A DNA stretch of 64,000 bases. Source: Bythopirellula polymerisocia. Its GTDB lineage: Bacteria; Planctomycetota; Planctomycetia; Pirellulales; Lacipirellulaceae. The notes beneath the pieces are model-generated. The model did no database searches, was not told the DNA's origin, and saw nothing but the letters and a program-made list of their open reading frames with translations. Below are positions 63,629 through 64,000 of the stretch, piece by piece. Position 1 is the stretch's first letter. Every line of letters begins with the position of its first letter. The stretch spans positions 124,001 to 188,000 of the forward strand of contig NZ_SJPS01000003.1 of assembly GCF_007860015.1 (NCBI RefSeq), given 5' to 3'. The position numbers and the translations under genes are program-made.

Positions 63629-63668
63629 CAAAAAAGAAACCCGGCCACCACTCAAGGGTGACCGGGTT
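63629..63668 (-). terminator. Intrinsic terminator of the candidate RNA
   Basis: On the minus strand AACCCGGTCACC (63657-63668) pairs with GGTGGCCGGGTT (63638-63649) over 12 positions with a single mismatch and a seven-base loop. It is followed by TTTCTTTTTT. This is the clearest Rho-independent terminator in the window. Confidence 0.75.
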
Positions 63669-63914
63669 CATAGTTTTTGCTTAGAGAACAGGCCGAATTT
63701 CTATAGGAAACAAGGCGGGCACTCACAAGCAGGTGGTGGCTGCCTCCGTTAGACAACCCGCCGGCGGTCAACGGTTTGCACCACCCCACTGGCCTATATA
63801 ATAGTCGTTCAAAAAACCACCTCCTTTCTCACAAGTTTGCGGCGGCCGAATGTCGCTGCCAGAGGACACCCGGCGGCCAGATAGGGCCCGTCGTGCTGCG
63901 GTCGCACGACCCAT
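63629..63914 (-). ncRNA. Candidate structured RNA with a 14-codon ORF
   Basis: A minus-strand transcript of about 286 bases is bounded by promoter-like boxes and an intrinsic terminator. Near its 5' end are a GTCGTGC/GCACGAC hairpin and a long stem in 63839-63880, whose core CCGGGTGTC pairs with GACATTCGG. AAGGAGGT (63819-63826) then precedes a TTG-start ORF at 63768-63812 encoding NDYYIGQWGGANR after the initiator. A further fold joins GGTGGTGC and GCCACCACC around CCGTT...AACGG. I do not recognise RNase P, tmRNA, SRP RNA, 6S or a known riboswitch core. Confidence 0.45.
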
Positions 63915-63920
63915 AGCTGC

Positions 63921-63947
63921 ATTATAATCACGATTCCCGCCCGTCAA
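63921..63947 (-). promoter_or_regulatory. Sigma-70-like promoter of the candidate RNA
   Basis: On the minus strand TATAAT (63921-63926) follows TTGACG (63942-63947). The boxes are near consensus, but the spacer is 15 bases, two shorter than ideal. The predicted start is near 63914. It points away from the window edge into the structured RNA. Confidence 0.55.
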
Positions 63948-64000
63948 GCAATATCAGTTGGCAAGATCGTTTTCCGAAGTCGGCACTTTGCTGCCTCGCA

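Noticed and set aside
63629-63914. Identification of the candidate RNA as RNase P RNA, tmRNA, SRP RNA or 6S RNA
   Set aside because: None of the conserved cores (for example the RNase P GAGGAAAGUCC segment, a tmRNA T-arm and tag, or a 6S-type long bubble) could be found.

Overview
The window looks like chromosomal DNA from a planctomycete, most likely of the order Pirellulales. That placement is an inference from several planctomycete-style protein families: an excisionase-type HTH protein with a long acidic tail, a redoxin/cytochrome c/copper-monooxygenase fusion, a NagB-LmbE fusion, a Rho_N-DUF4912 protein, and ATP synthase c and b subunits that carry signal peptides. Moderate GC, long gene-free spacers and dense intergenic palindromes agree with it. 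I found no rRNA, tRNA, insertion sequence, prophage or CRISPR array.

Layout. 1-2.4 kb: a truncated HTH gene, a small membrane-anchored protein and a HisN-type phosphatase. 2.5-8.3 kb: rpmB, then gatC-gatA-gatB (amidotransferase for Asn/Gln-tRNA), a SAM hydrolase-family gene and bioA. 8.4-17.5 kb: a coiled-coil membrane protein, then polA, coaE, rho, ribH, nusB and ftsY, all information-processing or cofactor housekeeping. 18-22.3 kb: a nitrogen module, with amtB behind a near-consensus sigma-54 promoter, then a P-II gene, then a sodium/solute symporter. 22.3-27.2 kb (minus strand): larE with a small partner, a VTT membrane protein coupled to an acyl-CoA synthetase, and a DUF4912 protein. 27.8-35.9 kb: the complete F-type ATP synthase operon (atpZ-like, atpI-like, atpB, E, F, H, A, G, D, C).

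36-44.4 kb: an HExxH protein, a glutaredoxin-like protein with a possible leader peptide, a ThiO-like oxidase, then a minus-strand carbohydrate set (NagB-LmbE fusion, Gfo/Idh/MocA oxidoreductase, sugar isomerase) and a multidomain redox protein. 44.6-55.1 kb: planctomycete proteins of unknown function, two GGDEF proteins (one degenerate, one HD-PAS-GGDEF), a lipoprotein-like repeat-rich protein and Fe/Mn superoxide dismutase. 55.2-60 kb: gltX, convergent with NAD-type isocitrate dehydrogenase, then HDOD and DinB proteins. 60.2-63.2 kb: a divergent arsenosugar-type cluster (two glycosyltransferases and the radical SAM enzyme ArsS). 63.6-63.95 kb: an apparently stand-alone minus-strand transcription unit with promoter-like boxes, two strong hairpins, a Shine-Dalgarno with a 14-codon ORF, and an intrinsic terminator.

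Functional links: GatCAB and GluRS together imply indirect Gln-tRNA (and/or Asn-tRNA) synthesis. AmtB and P-II form the classic ammonium-sensing pair. The strongest leads for something undescribed are the structured RNA near the right edge, the intergenic palindrome families that sit directly after stop codons or before start codons, and the missing canonical start of arsS.
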